NCBI GenBank assembly: GCA_019115605.1
Contig: DXDG01000016.1
Coordinates: 62,001 to 126,000, forward strand
DNA: 64,000 bases
Origin: Candidatus Alistipes faecigallinarum
Lineage (GTDB): Bacteria; Bacteroidota; Bacteroidia; Bacteroidales; Rikenellaceae
Reading direction: 5' to 3'
Position 1 is the first letter of the stretch. Each line of letters begins with the position of its first letter. A program made the position numbers and the translations under genes. Positions 36,764-45,958 of the stretch are shown here, piece by piece. The notes beneath the pieces were generated by a model. It ran no database searches. It worked only from the letters and a program-made list of their open reading frames with translations, and was not told where the DNA came from.

Positions 36764-36794
36764 TTTGCTTTGCCCAGGGCAAACGCTATCTTTG
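36764..36794 (+). promoter_or_regulatory. Promoter of panB (TTTG, 19-base spacer, TATCTTTG)
   Basis: TTTG at 36764-36767 and TATCTTTG at 36787-36794 are 19 bases apart, the textbook Bacteroidota layout, 30 bases before the panB ATG. It is the best-formed promoter in this window. Confidence 0.8.
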
Positions 36795-36824
36795 CCGCCG
36801 ATTTGAAACCTAAAATCTGAAGAA

Positions 36825-37640
36825 ATGTCCGTAGAAAGCACCGTTCGCGCGGTTACGACCTATCGCCTGACGGAGATGAAACAGCGGGGCGAGAAGATCG
36901 CCATGCTTACCTCTTACGATTATTCGATGGCCAAGATCGTCGATGCCGCGGGCGTCGACGTGATCCTGGTGGGCGACTCGGCGGCCAACGTCATGGCCGG
37001 TTACGAGACGACGCTGCCCATCACGCTCGATATGATGATCTATCACGCCCGTTCGGTGGTGCGTGCCGTCAGCCGTGCGCTGGTGGTCGTCGATCTGCCC
37101 TTCGGCACCTATCAGGGCAACTCGAAGGTGGCGCTCGATTCGGCCGTGCGCATCATGAAGGAGACCGAGGCCGACGCCGTGAAGATGGAGGGCGGCGAGG
37201 AGATCCTCGAATCGGTCCAGCGCATCCTTTCGGCGGGTATTCCCGTCATGGGGCACCTCGGACTGACGCCCCAGTCGATCCACAAGTTCGGCACCTATAC
37301 GGTGCGCGCCAAGGAGGAGGCCGAGGCCGAGAAACTCGTGCGCGACGCCCATCTTTTGAGCGATGCGGGCTGCTTCTCGATCGTTCTCGAGAAGATTCCC
37401 GCAGCCCTTGCGGCCCGCGTTACGCGGGAGATCTCGGCGCCGACGATCGGCATCGGGGCCGGCGGGGCGTGCGACGGCCAGGTGCTGGTCATCCACGACA
37501 TGCTGGGTATCAACAAGGGCTTCTCACCGCGCTTCCTGCGCCGGTATGCCGACCTGCATACGGTGATGACCGATGCCGTGTCGCAGTATGTCGGCGACGT
37601 GAAGTCGGGCGACTTCCCCAACGAGAAGGAGCAGTACTGA
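36825..37640 (+). CDS. panB: 3-methyl-2-oxobutanoate hydroxymethyltransferase (PanB)
   Basis: The 271-residue protein is a (beta/alpha)8 enzyme with the PanB signature: [20 protein letters not shown], the metal-binding [35 protein letters not shown] and [15 protein letters not shown] with a downstream D-x-L-G. It transfers a hydroxymethyl group from 5,10-methylene-THF to 2-oxoisovalerate to make ketopantoate, the first pantothenate-specific step. It is monocistronic, from its own promoter to a terminator at 37667-37701. Other pan genes are not adjacent. Confidence 0.95.
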   Translation: MSVESTVRAVTTYRLTEMKQRGEKIAMLTSYDYSMAKIVDAAGVDVILVGDSAANVMAGYETTLPITLDMMIYHARSVVRAVSRALVVVDLPFGTYQGNSKVALDSAVRIMKETEADAVKMEGGEEILESVQRILSAGIPVMGHLGLTPQSIHKFGTYTVRAKEEAEAEKLVRDAHLLSDAGCFSIVLEKIPAALAARVTREISAPTIGIGAGGACDGQVLVIHDMLGINKGFSPRFLRRYADLHTVMTDAVSQYVGDVKSGDFPNEKEQY

Positions 37641-37666
37641 TCCGCAGGATCACTCCCGAAAAATGA

Positions 37667-37702
37667 CGGATCCGGCCCCGCAGGAGGCCGGATCCGCTGT
37701 TT
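37667..37702 (+). terminator. Rho-independent terminator of panB
   Basis: An 11-bp stem (CGGATCCGGCC at 37667-37677 with 37686-37696) and 8-base loop are followed by CTGTTTTG, 27 bases beyond the panB stop. Confidence 0.75.
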
Positions 37703-37717
37703 TGCAGCCGCTGCGGG

Positions 37718-38173
37718 TCAGCGGGCCCGATGCCGCACGCTGTCCGGGGATTCGCGTTCCAGGCGGATGATCTCCATGACGCGGTAAACGCCTGCGTACT
37801 CCGCGGCGAAGCCTTCGTCCGAGGGCCCCAGATAGCGGACGCGCAGCTCGGCCCGCACGGGCGTGCCGTTCTTCGCGCCTCCGGTCAGCCGGTCATAGGC
37901 CTCTTCGAGCACCCCGCCCCGGTCCTGGAGCCAGTACTCGGTCGTGTCGCCCTCGGGCGTGAAGGCGCGGACCTCGTGCGAGAAGACCACGCGGCCCCGG
38001 ATCACCGTTGTGGCTGTCGTGTCGCAATCCGTCGTGCCGCAGGCCGTTGCGGCGGCATCGGAACGGTCGGCCGGGACGGCCGGATCCGCCGGGGAGCCGG
38101 AATGCGGCGTTCGGGAGATGCAGGAGACCGCGGCGGCGGTCAGCAGCAGAATCGGCAGCAGACTCTTTTTCAT
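37718..38173 (-). CDS. Small predicted lipoprotein
   Basis: The 151-residue protein has a lipoprotein signal (MKKSLLPILLLTAAAVSC, lipobox AVSC) and then a low-complexity Pro/Ala/Thr/Asp stretch to about residue 58, probably a flexible tether. The remaining 90 residues form a beta-rich domain (VIRGRVVFSHEVRAFTPEG ... YWLQDRGG ... AELRVRYLGPS). No family is recognised, although the beta strand pattern is reminiscent of NigD/OB-like lipoproteins. Its promoter, TAAATTTG, is at 38195-38202 on the minus strand. Confidence 0.7.
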   Translation of the reverse strand: MKKSLLPILLLTAAAVSCISRTPHSGSPADPAVPADRSDAAATACGTTDCDTTATTVIRGRVVFSHEVRAFTPEGDTTEYWLQDRGGVLEEAYDRLTGGAKNGTPVRAELRVRYLGPSDEGFAAEYAGVYRVMEIIRLERESPDSVRHRAR

Positions 38174-38194
38174 GCAGATGGATGTTTATGGGTG

Positions 38195-38202
38195 CAAATT
38201 TA
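38195..38202 (-). promoter_or_regulatory. Promoter -7 element TAAATTTG of the lipoprotein gene
   Basis: On the minus strand the element lies 21 bases upstream of the ATG at 38173, close to the distance seen for other promoters in the window. Confidence 0.45.
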
Positions 38203-38298
38203 TAACAAACCCCGAAGATCCCGCGCCGGATGGAACAAATTGTTGATAAAAAGTGTACGATAGGAGAGCCGATTTTAGGCCGTTTCGAAAAAAATGCT

Positions 38299-38306
38299 TA
38301 ATTTTG
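38299..38306 (+). promoter_or_regulatory. Promoter -7 element TAATTTTG of guaB
   Basis: TAATTTTG lies 25 bases before the guaB ATG. The leader between is short and AT-rich, with no sign of a purine riboswitch. Confidence 0.55.
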
Positions 38307-38331
38307 CGAGCAACAAAAATCCACGTTCATT

Positions 38332-39810
38332 ATGTCTTTTATCAATGAAAGGGTTCAGCCCGAAGGACTTACGTTCGACGATGTGCTGCTCGTACCCGCC
38401 TATTCGGAAGTGTTGCCGCGAGAGGTCGATGTCCGTACCCGCTTTTCGCGAAATATCAAGCTCAACATCCCCGTCGTCTCTGCGGCGATGGATACCGTAA
38501 CGGAGGCGCCTCTGGCCATTGCGCTGGCGCGCGAAGGAGGTATCGGCGTGATCCACAAGAACATGACGATTGCCGAGCAGGCCGCCCAGGTGCGCCGAGT
38601 GAAGCGTGCCGAAAACGGCATGATCTACGATCCGATCACCATCTCGAAGGACAATACCGTGGGCGACGCCCTGAATCTGATGAAGGAGAACCGCATCGGC
38701 GGCATTCCCGTCGTGGATGCCGGCCGCCGGCTCATCGGTATCGTTACGAACCGTGACCTGCGCTTCCAGCCCGACATGTCGCGCCGCATCGAGGAGGTGA
38801 TGACCCCGGGCGACCGGCTCATCACCACGCACCGCACCGACCTGGCCCACGCTTCGGAGGTGCTGCTCAACAACAAGATCGAGAAGCTCCCGGTCGTGGA
38901 CAACGACGGCCGTCTGGTGGGGCTCATCACCTATAAGGACATTACCAAGGTGCAGGACCACCCGAATGCCTGCAAGGACGACAAGGGACGTCTGCGTGCG
39001 GCAGCCGGCGTGGGTATCACGGCCGATGCGCTGGAGCGCGTTGCGGCGCTCGTCGCCGAGGATGTGGATGCCGTGGTGCTGGATTCGGCGCACGGCCATT
39101 CGCGCAACATCGTCCGCACGCTCCGGGAGATCAAGGCGGCCTATCCGTCGCTTGACGTCGTCGTGGGCAACATCGCCACGGCCGAGGCCGCGAAGTTCCT
39201 CGTCGAGGCGGGTGCCGACGGTATCAAGGTGGGCATCGGTCCCGGTTCGATCTGCACGACGCGCATCATTGCCGGCGTGGGCGTACCCCAGCTCTCGGCG
39301 ATCTATGCCGCAGCTTCGGCCGCCAAGGGCTCGGGCGTTCCGGTCATTGCCGACGGCGGTCTGCGCTACTCGGGCGACATTGTCAAGGCGCTGGCGGCGG
39401 GCGGCGACTGCGTGATGATCGGTTCGATGTTCGCCGGTACGGAGGAGGCTCCGGGCGACACGATCATCTACAACGGCCGCAAGTTCAAGGCCTACCGCGG
39501 CATGGGATCGATCGACGCCATGAAGGCGGGATCGGCTGACCGTTACTTCCAGAAGGGGTGCGAGGGCAATATCAGCAAGCTCGTGCCGGAGGGCATCGTG
39601 GCCCGCGTACCGTTCAAGGGTTCGTTGAGCGAGACGGTTTACCAGCTTATCGGCGGTCTGCGTTCGGGCATGGGCTACTGCGGTGCGAAGGATATCCCGA
39701 CCCTGCAGAAGGCGCAGTTCATCCGCATCACCTCGTCGGGCATGCACGAGAGCCATCCGCACGACGTAACGATCACGAGCGAGGCCCCGAACTACTCGAG
39801 CGAGCGGTAG
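38332..39810 (+). CDS. guaB: IMP dehydrogenase
   Basis: The 492-residue protein shows the N-terminal [15 protein letters not shown], two CBS domains at about 95-205 (ending [12 protein letters not shown]), and the catalytic loop [10 protein letters not shown] with Cys at 308. The flap and C-terminal [17 protein letters not shown] follow. It oxidises IMP to XMP with NAD+, the rate-limiting step to GMP. The CBS pair normally binds adenine/guanine nucleotides for allosteric control. It lies two genes upstream of guaA, with the DUF3795 gene between, beginning 2 bases after this stop. Confidence 0.97.
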   Translation: MSFINERVQPEGLTFDDVLLVPAYSEVLPREVDVRTRFSRNIKLNIPVVSAAMDTVTEAPLAIALAREGGIGVIHKNMTIAEQAAQVRRVKRAENGMIYDPITISKDNTVGDALNLMKENRIGGIPVVDAGRRLIGIVTNRDLRFQPDMSRRIEEVMTPGDRLITTHRTDLAHASEVLLNNKIEKLPVVDNDGRLVGLITYKDITKVQDHPNACKDDKGRLRAAAGVGITADALERVAALVAEDVDAVVLDSAHGHSRNIVRTLREIKAAYPSLDVVVGNIATAEAAKFLVEAGADGIKVGIGPGSICTTRIIAGVGVPQLSAIYAAASAAKGSGVPVIADGGLRYSGDIVKALAAGGDCVMIGSMFAGTEEAPGDTIIYNGRKFKAYRGMGSIDAMKAGSADRYFQKGCEGNISKLVPEGIVARVPFKGSLSETVYQLIGGLRSGMGYCGAKDIPTLQKAQFIRITSSGMHESHPHDVTITSEAPNYSSER

Positions 39811-39812
39811 AG

Positions 39813-40148
39813 ATGAAACCGGTGATAGCGGCCTGCGGTCTCTTTTGCGAAGCCTGCCGGGCTTATGCGAAAGGGAAGTGCCCGGGATGCCGGGCGAACG
39901 AGAAGGCGGCCTGGTGCAAAGTCCGGGCCTGTTGTATCGAACAGGGATGGCAGAGTTGTGCTGAATGCACGTTGATGCCTTTGTCGGCATGCCGGAAGTT
40001 CAACAGCTTTGTCGGAAAGATTTTCGGCGTGATTTTTCGTTCCGACCGCAGGGGTTGCATCGAACGGATCCGGGAAGTCGGGGCTGAGACCTTTGCCGCG
40101 GAGATGCGCATGGCAGGCTGTTACAACCGTCCAGTGAAGAACTCATAA
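39813..40148 (+). CDS. DUF3795-type cysteine-rich protein between guaB and guaA
   Basis: The 111-residue protein has 12 cysteines. It opens with [21 protein letters not shown], the CGxxCxxCxxY ... CxGC pattern of DUF3795, followed by [13 protein letters not shown] and CRKF. Such clusters usually bind zinc or an iron-sulfur centre. It starts 2 bases after guaB stops and ends 14 bases before guaA starts, so it is inside the guanine-nucleotide operon. Its function is unknown. The location may only reflect shared transcription, though a redox or metal sensor on GMP synthesis is possible. Confidence 0.8.
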   Translation: MKPVIAACGLFCEACRAYAKGKCPGCRANEKAAWCKVRACCIEQGWQSCAECTLMPLSACRKFNSFVGKIFGVIFRSDRRGCIERIREVGAETFAAEMRMAGCYNRPVKNS

Positions 40149-40162
40149 ACACCTACACATAC

Positions 40163-41692
40163 ATGCAGGAAAAGATAGTGATTCTCGACTTCGGATCGCA
40201 GTACACGCAGCTCATTGCGCGGCGTGTGCGCGAGCTGAACGTCTATTGCGAGATCCACCCCTTCAACAAGATTCCGCCGATCGACGCTTCGGTGCGGGGT
40301 GTGATTCTCTCGGGCAGCCCCTTCTCGGTGCGCGATGCCCAGGCTCCGACGCCCGACCTCTCGGCGATCAAGGGGCGGCTGCCGCTGCTGGGCGTCTGCT
40401 ACGGCGCGCAGTATCTCTCCCACGCCTTCGGCGGCGAGGTGCAGCCGGCTCCGAGCCGCGAGTACGGCCGGGCGATGCTCACGGTCGCCGATCCGGAGGA
40501 TGCCCTGATGAAGGGCCTTCCGTCGCCCACGCAGGTGTGGATGTCGCACGGCGACACCATTACGCGCGTGCCCGACAGCTATAGGATCGTCGCCAGCACG
40601 GAGGATGTGCGCGTGGCCGCCTTCCACATCGAGGGAGAGCCGACCTGGGGCATCCAGTTCCATCCCGAGGTCTACCATTCGACCGACGGCAAGCAGCTGC
40701 TGAAGAATTTTGTCGTGGATATCTGCGGGTGTTCGCAGTCGTGGACCTCGGAGAGCTTCGTCGAGTCGACCGTTCGCGAGCTGCGCGAGAAGCTGGGCAG
40801 CGACAAGGTCGTGCTGGGACTTTCGGGCGGCGTCGATTCCTCGGTGGCCGCCGTGCTGTTGCATCGGGCCATCGGCGAGAACCTCTACTGCATCTTCGTC
40901 GATTCGGGCCTGCTGCGCAAGAACGAGTTCGAGGAGGTGCTCGAATCCTACAAGAACATGGGGCTGAACGTCAAGGGCGTGAAGGCCGGCGCGAAGTTCC
41001 TCGGCGACCTGGCCGGGGTTACCGAGCCCGAGAAGAAGCGCAAGATCATCGGCCGCGACTTCGTGGAGGTTTTCAACGAGGAGGCGCAGCAGATCCGCGA
41101 CGTGCGGTGGCTGGCGCAGGGTACGATCTATCCCGACGTGATCGAGTCGTGCTCCGTAAACGGGCCTTCGGCGACGATCAAGTCGCACCACAACGTGGGC
41201 GGCCTTCCCGAGAAGATGAACCTGAAGGTCGTCGAGCCGCTGCGGCTTCTGTTCAAGGACGAGGTGCGCCGCGTGGGCCGCTCGCTGGGCATCTCCGACC
41301 GGCTGATCGGCCGCCATCCCTTCCCGGGGCCGGGCCTTGCGATCCGCATCCTGGGCGACATCACGCCCGAGAAGGTGGAGATCCTGCAGAACGTGGACAA
41401 GATCTATATCGACGCCCTGCATGCGTGGGGGCTCTACGACAAGGTCTGGCAGGCGGGTGCCATCCTGCTGCCGGTCAAGAGTGTCGGCGTGATGGGCGAC
41501 GAGCGCACCTACGAGAGTTGCGTGGCGCTGCGTGCCGTAACCTCCACGGACGGCATGACGGCCGACTGGGTCCACCTGCCCTATGAGTTCCTGGCCGACG
41601 TCTCGAACGAGATCATCAACAAGGTGCGCGGCGTGAACCGCGTTGTCTACGACATCTCCTCCAAACCGCCCGCAACGATCGAGTGGGAGTAG
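40163..41692 (+). CDS. guaA: GMP synthase (glutamine-hydrolysing)
   Basis: The 509-residue protein combines a class I glutaminase (nucleophile Cys79 in [11 protein letters not shown], with His167/Glu169 in GIQFHPEV) and an ATP-pyrophosphatase domain with the PP-loop SGGVDSS at 221-227. A C-terminal dimerisation domain ([19 protein letters not shown] and on, ending PATIEWE) completes it. It converts XMP to GMP using ATP and Gln ammonia. The guaB-DUF3795-guaA order makes a compact guanylate operon ending at the terminator at 41718-41755. Confidence 0.97.
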   Translation: MQEKIVILDFGSQYTQLIARRVRELNVYCEIHPFNKIPPIDASVRGVILSGSPFSVRDAQAPTPDLSAIKGRLPLLGVCYGAQYLSHAFGGEVQPAPSREYGRAMLTVADPEDALMKGLPSPTQVWMSHGDTITRVPDSYRIVASTEDVRVAAFHIEGEPTWGIQFHPEVYHSTDGKQLLKNFVVDICGCSQSWTSESFVESTVRELREKLGSDKVVLGLSGGVDSSVAAVLLHRAIGENLYCIFVDSGLLRKNEFEEVLESYKNMGLNVKGVKAGAKFLGDLAGVTEPEKKRKIIGRDFVEVFNEEAQQIRDVRWLAQGTIYPDVIESCSVNGPSATIKSHHNVGGLPEKMNLKVVEPLRLLFKDEVRRVGRSLGISDRLIGRHPFPGPGLAIRILGDITPEKVEILQNVDKIYIDALHAWGLYDKVWQAGAILLPVKSVGVMGDERTYESCVALRAVTSTDGMTADWVHLPYEFLADVSNEIINKVRGVNRVVYDISSKPPATIEWE

Positions 41693-41717
41693 GGTGTCCC
41701 GCGGCGATAGCTCTTTC

Positions 41718-41755
41718 GAGATCCGCATCCGGCAACGGGTGCGGATCTCCTTTTT
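41718..41755 (+). terminator. Rho-independent terminator of the gua operon
   Basis: A 13-bp stem with one G-U pair (GAGATCCGCATCC at 41718-41730 with 41737-41749), a 6-base loop and CTTTTT lie 25 bases after guaA. Confidence 0.85.
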
Positions 41756-41793
41756 CCGGTCCCGGGATTTTCACTCCGGAAATGCCGTGCCGA

Positions 41794-41825
41794 TTTGCTT
41801 TTCTTCCCCGGGGTGGCTATCTTTG
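41794..41825 (+). promoter_or_regulatory. Promoter of the exonuclease gene (TTTG, 20-base spacer, TATCTTTG)
   Basis: TTTG at 41794-41797 and TATCTTTG at 41818-41825 lie 30 bases before the ATG at 41856, a well-formed phylum-type promoter. Confidence 0.7.
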
Positions 41826-41855
41826 CCGCGGAAAGATTGATCCCATTCTTGTACG

Positions 41856-42350
41856 ATGAATGACTTTGCTGCCATCGATTTCGAAACGGCCAACGGCAGC
41901 CGGACGAGCGTCTGCGCGGTCGGTGTGGTCGTCGTGCGCGGCGGTGAGATTTGCGATACCTTCTACAGCCTGATCCACCCGCGCCCGAACTATTACAGCC
42001 GTTTCACGACGGCGATTCACGGACTGACGGCCGCCGATACGGAGGATGCGCCCGATTTCGAGGAGGTCTGGCGGCAGGTGGCGCCGCGCATCGAGGGGCT
42101 TCCGCTCGTCGCGCACAACTCGCCCTTCGACGAGGGGTGCCTGCGGGCCGTTTTCGACCTCTACGGCATGCCCTATCCCGGATACCGTTTTCTGTGCACC
42201 TGCCGGGCCTCGCGCCGCGTCTTCGGAAAGCGGCTGCCCAACCACCAGCTGCATACGGTCTCCGCGGCCTGCGGCTTCGATCTGGAGCATCATCACCATG
42301 CCCTGGCCGATGCCGAGGCCTGTGCGCGCATCGCCCTGAAGATTCTTTGA
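41856..42350 (+). CDS. DnaQ-like 3'-5' exonuclease (DEDDh)
   Basis: The 164-residue protein is a single DEDDh exonuclease domain: FAAIDFETANGS (Asp/Glu of Exo I), LVAHNSPFDEGCL (Exo II Asp), and HHHALADAEACA (His and Asp of Exo III). It lacks the BRCT, GIY-YIG or helicase extensions of larger relatives and is shorter than Pol III epsilon. Bacteroidota carry several such stand-alone copies, probably for proofreading-like or RNA/DNA end trimming. It is read from its own promoter and is followed 145 bases later by tpx. Confidence 0.88.
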   Translation: MNDFAAIDFETANGSRTSVCAVGVVVVRGGEICDTFYSLIHPRPNYYSRFTTAIHGLTAADTEDAPDFEEVWRQVAPRIEGLPLVAHNSPFDEGCLRAVFDLYGMPYPGYRFLCTCRASRRVFGKRLPNHQLHTVSAACGFDLEHHHHALADAEACARIALKIL

Positions 42351-42495
42351 GGCAGAGACCGGCCGCCGAGGTAGAGGCTGGTCAGCACAAAGGTGCGGCG
42401 GTCTGTGCATCGGGCATCGGATTTGCAGCAATTGCGGAGGAGTAACAATATTTCCTTTTCCGCAACGTTTTTTTTCTATAAAACTGCATTCAATC

Positions 42496-43002
42496 ATGAC
42501 AACGACGAAATTCAAGGGAACTCCCGTGACGCTTTCCGGGGAGTTCATCCGTCCGGGAGTCCCGGCTCCCGACTTCGAACTGGTCCGCACGGACCTTACG
42601 CCGCTGCGTCTCTCCGATCTGCGGGGACGCCGCGTCGTGCTGAACATCTTCCCGAGCCTCGATACGGGGGTTTGCGCCACCTCCGTGCGCAAGTTCAACC
42701 AGCTGGCGGCCTCGCTGCCCGATACGGTCGTCGTGGCCGTTTCGAAGGACCTGCCCTTTGCCCATGCGCGTTTCTGCTCGGTCGAGGGGATCGAAAACGT
42801 CGTCCCGGCGTCGGATTTCCGTGCCTCGGGCTTCGATGCGGCCTACGGCGTAGGGATGACCGACGGACCGCTTTGCGGGCTGCTGGCCCGGGCCGTGGTG
42901 GTGATCGACCCCGAAGGACGGGTCGTCTACTCGGAGCTGGTTCCCGAGATCACCGAGGAACCCGACTACGAGCGGGCCGTCGAGGCGGTGAAGGGGTGCT
43001 GA
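42496..43002 (+). CDS. tpx: Thiol peroxidase
   Basis: The 168-residue protein is an atypical 2-Cys peroxiredoxin of the Tpx class. The N-terminal beta hairpin (KFKGTPVTLSGEFIRPGVPAPDF), the peroxidatic Cys60 in FPSLDTGVCATSV and the resolving Cys94 in HARFCSVEGI fit the family. It reduces hydroperoxides using thioredoxin and is cytosolic in this phylum. It is monocistronic, with a strong terminator right after. The 145-base upstream gap is AT-rich and shows no exact TAnnTTTG, so an alternative or regulated promoter is possible. Confidence 0.95.
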   Translation: MTTTKFKGTPVTLSGEFIRPGVPAPDFELVRTDLTPLRLSDLRGRRVVLNIFPSLDTGVCATSVRKFNQLAASLPDTVVVAVSKDLPFAHARFCSVEGIENVVPASDFRASGFDAAYGVGMTDGPLCGLLARAVVVIDPEGRVVYSELVPEITEEPDYERAVEAVKGC

Positions 43003-43018
43003 CGCCCCGCTGACGGAC

Positions 43019-43048
43019 AAAAAAGGGTGGTTGCGGCCGCCCTTTTTT
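43019..43048 (+). terminator. Rho-independent terminator of tpx
   Basis: A 12-bp stem (43019-43030 with 43037-43048, six A-T pairs then GGG) contains its own T-run. It lies 16 bases after the stop and is effective in either direction. Confidence 0.85.
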
Positions 43049-43090
43049 CGTATTCCGCCGGGTTCAAACGGGATTTTCCGGAAAAATGCC

Positions 43091-43098
43091 TATCTTTG
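43091..43098 (+). promoter_or_regulatory. Promoter -7 element TATCTTTG that fixes the aminopeptidase start
   Basis: TATCTTTG lies inside a longer open frame that begins at 43086 and 23 bases before the ATG at 43122. Transcription from here makes 43122 the real start. Confidence 0.65.
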
Positions 43099-43121
43099 GA
43101 ACGTTTGATATTTTCCCGCAT

Positions 43122-44498
43122 ATGAAGAAAATCCTGTTTACCGCACTGCTCGTGGGCGGCTGGAGCCTTGCCGCTCCGGCCCAGGAGCTCACCGACAAGG
43201 AGTTGAAGGAGATCGCCTCCTCCTTTGTGAAGGATGCCCCGACCCGGGCGCTGCAGAACGTCCTGACCTCGGAGGCCAACCTCCGCAAGCTGGCCCTCAA
43301 CCGAGATCTGCAGGGCAGGATCGACCACTACTTCAAGTACCGCGTGAACGTGAAGGGCATCACCGACCAGAAACAGTCGGGCCGCTGCTGGATGTTCACC
43401 TCGATGAACGTGCTGCGTCCCGCGGTCATGGAGCGTTTCGATATCGCGTCGTTCGACTTCTCACACAACTACAACTACTTCTGGGATCTGTTTGAGAAGA
43501 GCAACCTCTTCCTCGAAAATGCCATCGCCACGGCCGACCGTCCGATGACCGACCGCGACGTGGAGTTCTTCTTCAAGACCCCCGTGGGCGACGGCGGCGT
43601 GTGGAACCTCTTCTACAACGTGGCCGAGAAGTACGGTGTCGTGCCGCAGGAGGTGATGCCCGAGACGGCCCATTCGAACAACACGACGCAGCTGCGCGCG
43701 GTGCTCAACGAGCGGCTGCGTGCCGGAGGCTATGCCCTGCGCGAACTGGTGGTCGCCGGAGCCGGACGGCAGGAGATTGCCGCCGCGAAGGTTGCCATCC
43801 TCAAGGAGGTCTACCGCATGCTGGCACTCTGCCTGGGCGAGCCGCCCGCGGAGTTCACCTGGCGTTATGAGACGCGCGGCGGCGAGGTGAAGACGCTCCG
43901 CAGCACGCCCCGGGACTTCTACCGCAGCATCATTCCCGCAGACTATTCGCCCGAGGCCTACGTGATGATCATGAACGACCCGACGCGCCCCTATTACAAG
44001 GTCTATGAGATCCAGAATTACCGCAATACCTACGAAGGGGTGAATTGGGTCTACCTGAACCTCCCGAACGAAGTGATCAAGCAGGCCGCCGTCGCCTCGA
44101 TCAAGGCCGGCGAGGCGATGTACGCCTCGTGCGACGTGGCGATGTACGATCCGGCGCAGGGCGTCTGTGATCCGGAGATGTATGACTACGGCTCGCTGTT
44201 CGGCGTCGATCTTGCGATGGATAAACGGGCGCGGATCCTCACACGCGAGAGCGGCTCGGCGCATGCCATGGCGCTCATCGCCGTGGATACCGACGAGAAC
44301 GAGGTGCCCGTGAAGTGGCAGTTCGAGAACAGCTGGGGTCCCACCGCCGGCCACGAGGGTTACATGACCTTTACGGACCGCTGGTTCGACGAGTACATGT
44401 TCCGACTGGTCATCAACCGCAAATACCTCGACGAACGGTCGCGCGCGGCCGCCGCGACGGAGCCCGTGCAACTGCCCGCCTGGGACTACATGTTCTGA
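43122..44498 (+). CDS. Exported C1-family aminopeptidase (bleomycin hydrolase/PepC-like)
   Basis: The 458-residue product has a signal peptide (MKKILFTALLVGGWSLAAPAQ). The papain-type triad is complete: Cys89 in KQSGRCWMFTSMN, His381 in GSAHAMALI and Asn403 in FENSWG. The spacing and the N-terminal KYRVNVKGITDQK match C1B peptidases (PepC, bleomycin hydrolase). Unlike the cytosolic enzymes of other phyla, this one is predicted to be exported, a known Bacteroidota variant. It probably trims peptides in the periplasm. It is transcribed alone and ends at a good terminator. Confidence 0.92.
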   Translation: MKKILFTALLVGGWSLAAPAQELTDKELKEIASSFVKDAPTRALQNVLTSEANLRKLALNRDLQGRIDHYFKYRVNVKGITDQKQSGRCWMFTSMNVLRPAVMERFDIASFDFSHNYNYFWDLFEKSNLFLENAIATADRPMTDRDVEFFFKTPVGDGGVWNLFYNVAEKYGVVPQEVMPETAHSNNTTQLRAVLNERLRAGGYALRELVVAGAGRQEIAAAKVAILKEVYRMLALCLGEPPAEFTWRYETRGGEVKTLRSTPRDFYRSIIPADYSPEAYVMIMNDPTRPYYKVYEIQNYRNTYEGVNWVYLNLPNEVIKQAAVASIKAGEAMYASCDVAMYDPAQGVCDPEMYDYGSLFGVDLAMDKRARILTRESGSAHAMALIAVDTDENEVPVKWQFENSWGPTAGHEGYMTFTDRWFDEYMFRLVINRKYLDERSRAAAATEPVQLPAWDYMF

Positions 44499-44519
44499 CG
44501 GGAGTGCCCCGTCGATGCG

Positions 44520-44555
44520 AATTCGCCCTCCAGTATCGGAGGGCGAATTTGTTTT
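44520..44555 (+). terminator. Rho-independent terminator of the aminopeptidase gene
   Basis: A 12-bp perfect stem (AATTCGCCCTCC at 44520-44531 with 44538-44549), a 6-base loop and TGTTTT follow the stop by 21 bases. Confidence 0.85.
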
Positions 44556-44590
44556 GAGAACTTTTGGGCCGGCACCCTGCCGGTGCAGAT

Positions 44591-44667
44591 TCCGTAATTG
44601 GGGTCATATCGGAGGCAAAAATCCGGAATCCGTCTACAGGAAATAAACCCCGAAATGCGGAACTTTG
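44591..44667 (+). promoter_or_regulatory. Bipartite operator-like site and promoter of the DUF418-MATE unit
   Basis: TCCGTAATTGGGGT (44591-44604) and ATCCGGAATCCGTCTAC (44621-44637) are 16 bases apart. They are followed after exactly 22 bases by GAACTTTG (44660-44667), a degenerate -7 element with a G for the first T. Almost the same arrangement occurs at 47381-47447. The position just upstream of a weak promoter suits an activator such as an AraC-family protein; the regulator itself is not in the window. Confidence 0.6.
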
Positions 44668-44697
44668 CAGCTGGTGCAAACCATTTCCACACGGTTC

Positions 44698-45958
44698 ATG
44701 ACTTCGACATCCGACACGATACACGCGGCCCGTCCCGTTCGCTCGTCCGAGCGGCACGCCATTCTGGATATCCTGCGCGGTTTGGCGCTGCTGGGTATTG
44801 CGCTGGCCAACTTCTCCGAGTTTTCGTTGTACTCCTTCCTTCCGGCCGATGCGGCCGGAGCCCTGCCGACGGCCGGGATCGACCGTATCGTGCGCTACCT
44901 GCAGCTGGTCTTCATCGACGGCAAGTTCTACACGCTGTTTTCGTTGCTGTTCGGTATCGGCTTCTCGATCATCATCGACCATGCGGAGCAGCGCGGAGCC
45001 AGCGGACTTGGAATTTTCTACCGGCGCATGGCGGTTCTGCTGCTGATCGGCTTTCTGCATCTGATGCTTTTGTGGAGCGGCGATATCCTCATGCTGTATG
45101 CCTGTCTGGGACTGTTGCTGCCCCTTTTCCGCAGGACCTCGAACCGGGTGCTGCTGACCTGGGCCTTTGCGTTTCTGCTGCTTCCCGTTGTCGTGGATTT
45201 CATCGTGGCATGGCTGGGCCTTGATCCGTCGGCACCGGTCGTGGCGCTGCAGCAGGCACGGTGTGCCGAATACGGAATTACGGAGGAGAATTTCGCCTAT
45301 TGGCTGCGGGACGCGGAGTATTACGGCGAGGTGTCCGAATTCCTGATGCAGGGTGCCTGGGTCCGGCTGCAGGAGTTTATCGACGGGAACCGTTATTTCA
45401 AGGTCCTGGGGCTCTTCCTGCTGGGCTTCCATATCGGACGCAACCGCCTTTATGCCGATCTTGCGGGCCACGAACGGCTGTTCGAACGCATGACCCGTTA
45501 TGGATTTCTTTTCGGATTGCCGCTGTCGCTGCTCTATGCCTGGAGTGCAGTGCAGTGAACGGCCGTCCCTGGGGTGCGGGCTTGCATGCCGTACTCTACC
45601 TTGTCAGCGTGTTTCCGCTGGGTTTTGCCTATGCGGCGGGCGTCTCTCTCTCTGTTATCTCAGGCATCCGCAATGGAAAGTTTTTCGTATTTTTGTCCTG
45701 CCGGGACGCATGGCCTTGACCAACTATATCGGACAGTCGGCGTTCGGGATGCTGCTTTTCTACGGTACGGGACTGGGCCTTGGAGCCGGTATGGGGCTGG
45801 TATGCGTGAAACTGATGGCTGCCGGCGTCTGGTTTCTGCAGGCGCTGTTCAGCGGTCTGTGGCTGTATTATTGTCAGTTTGGTCCTCTGGAGTGGATCTG
45901 GCGGATGCTGACCTACGGAAAGATGCTCGGATTGGTTAAGAAACGCTATAGGAAATGA
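44698..45958 (+). pseudogene. DUF418-family membrane protein gene with two frame-breaking lesions
   Basis: The first 287 codons (to a stop at 45556-45558) form a normal DUF418 N-terminal region: AILDILRGLALLGIALANF, GKFYTLFSLLFGIGFSI and several membrane helices. A 5-base tandem repeat GTGCA-GTGCA at 45545-45554 precedes the stop. Removing one copy restores reading into SAVNGRPWGAGLHAVLYLVS. A second shift near the T-run at about 45,677 moves the frame again into GRMALTNYIGQSAFG, the canonical DUF418 C-terminus, ending at 45958. Adding one T restores it. Family members are inner-membrane proteins of unknown transport or sensing role. The stop overlaps the MATE start (ATGA). It could be a true pseudogene, a phase-variable gene or an assembly error. 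Confidence 0.85.

Noticed and set aside
44413..45471. 352-residue minus-strand ORF over the DUF418 region
   Set aside because: Gln/Arg-rich shadow frame. The plus strand has clear DUF418 motifs in three frames joined by small lesions.
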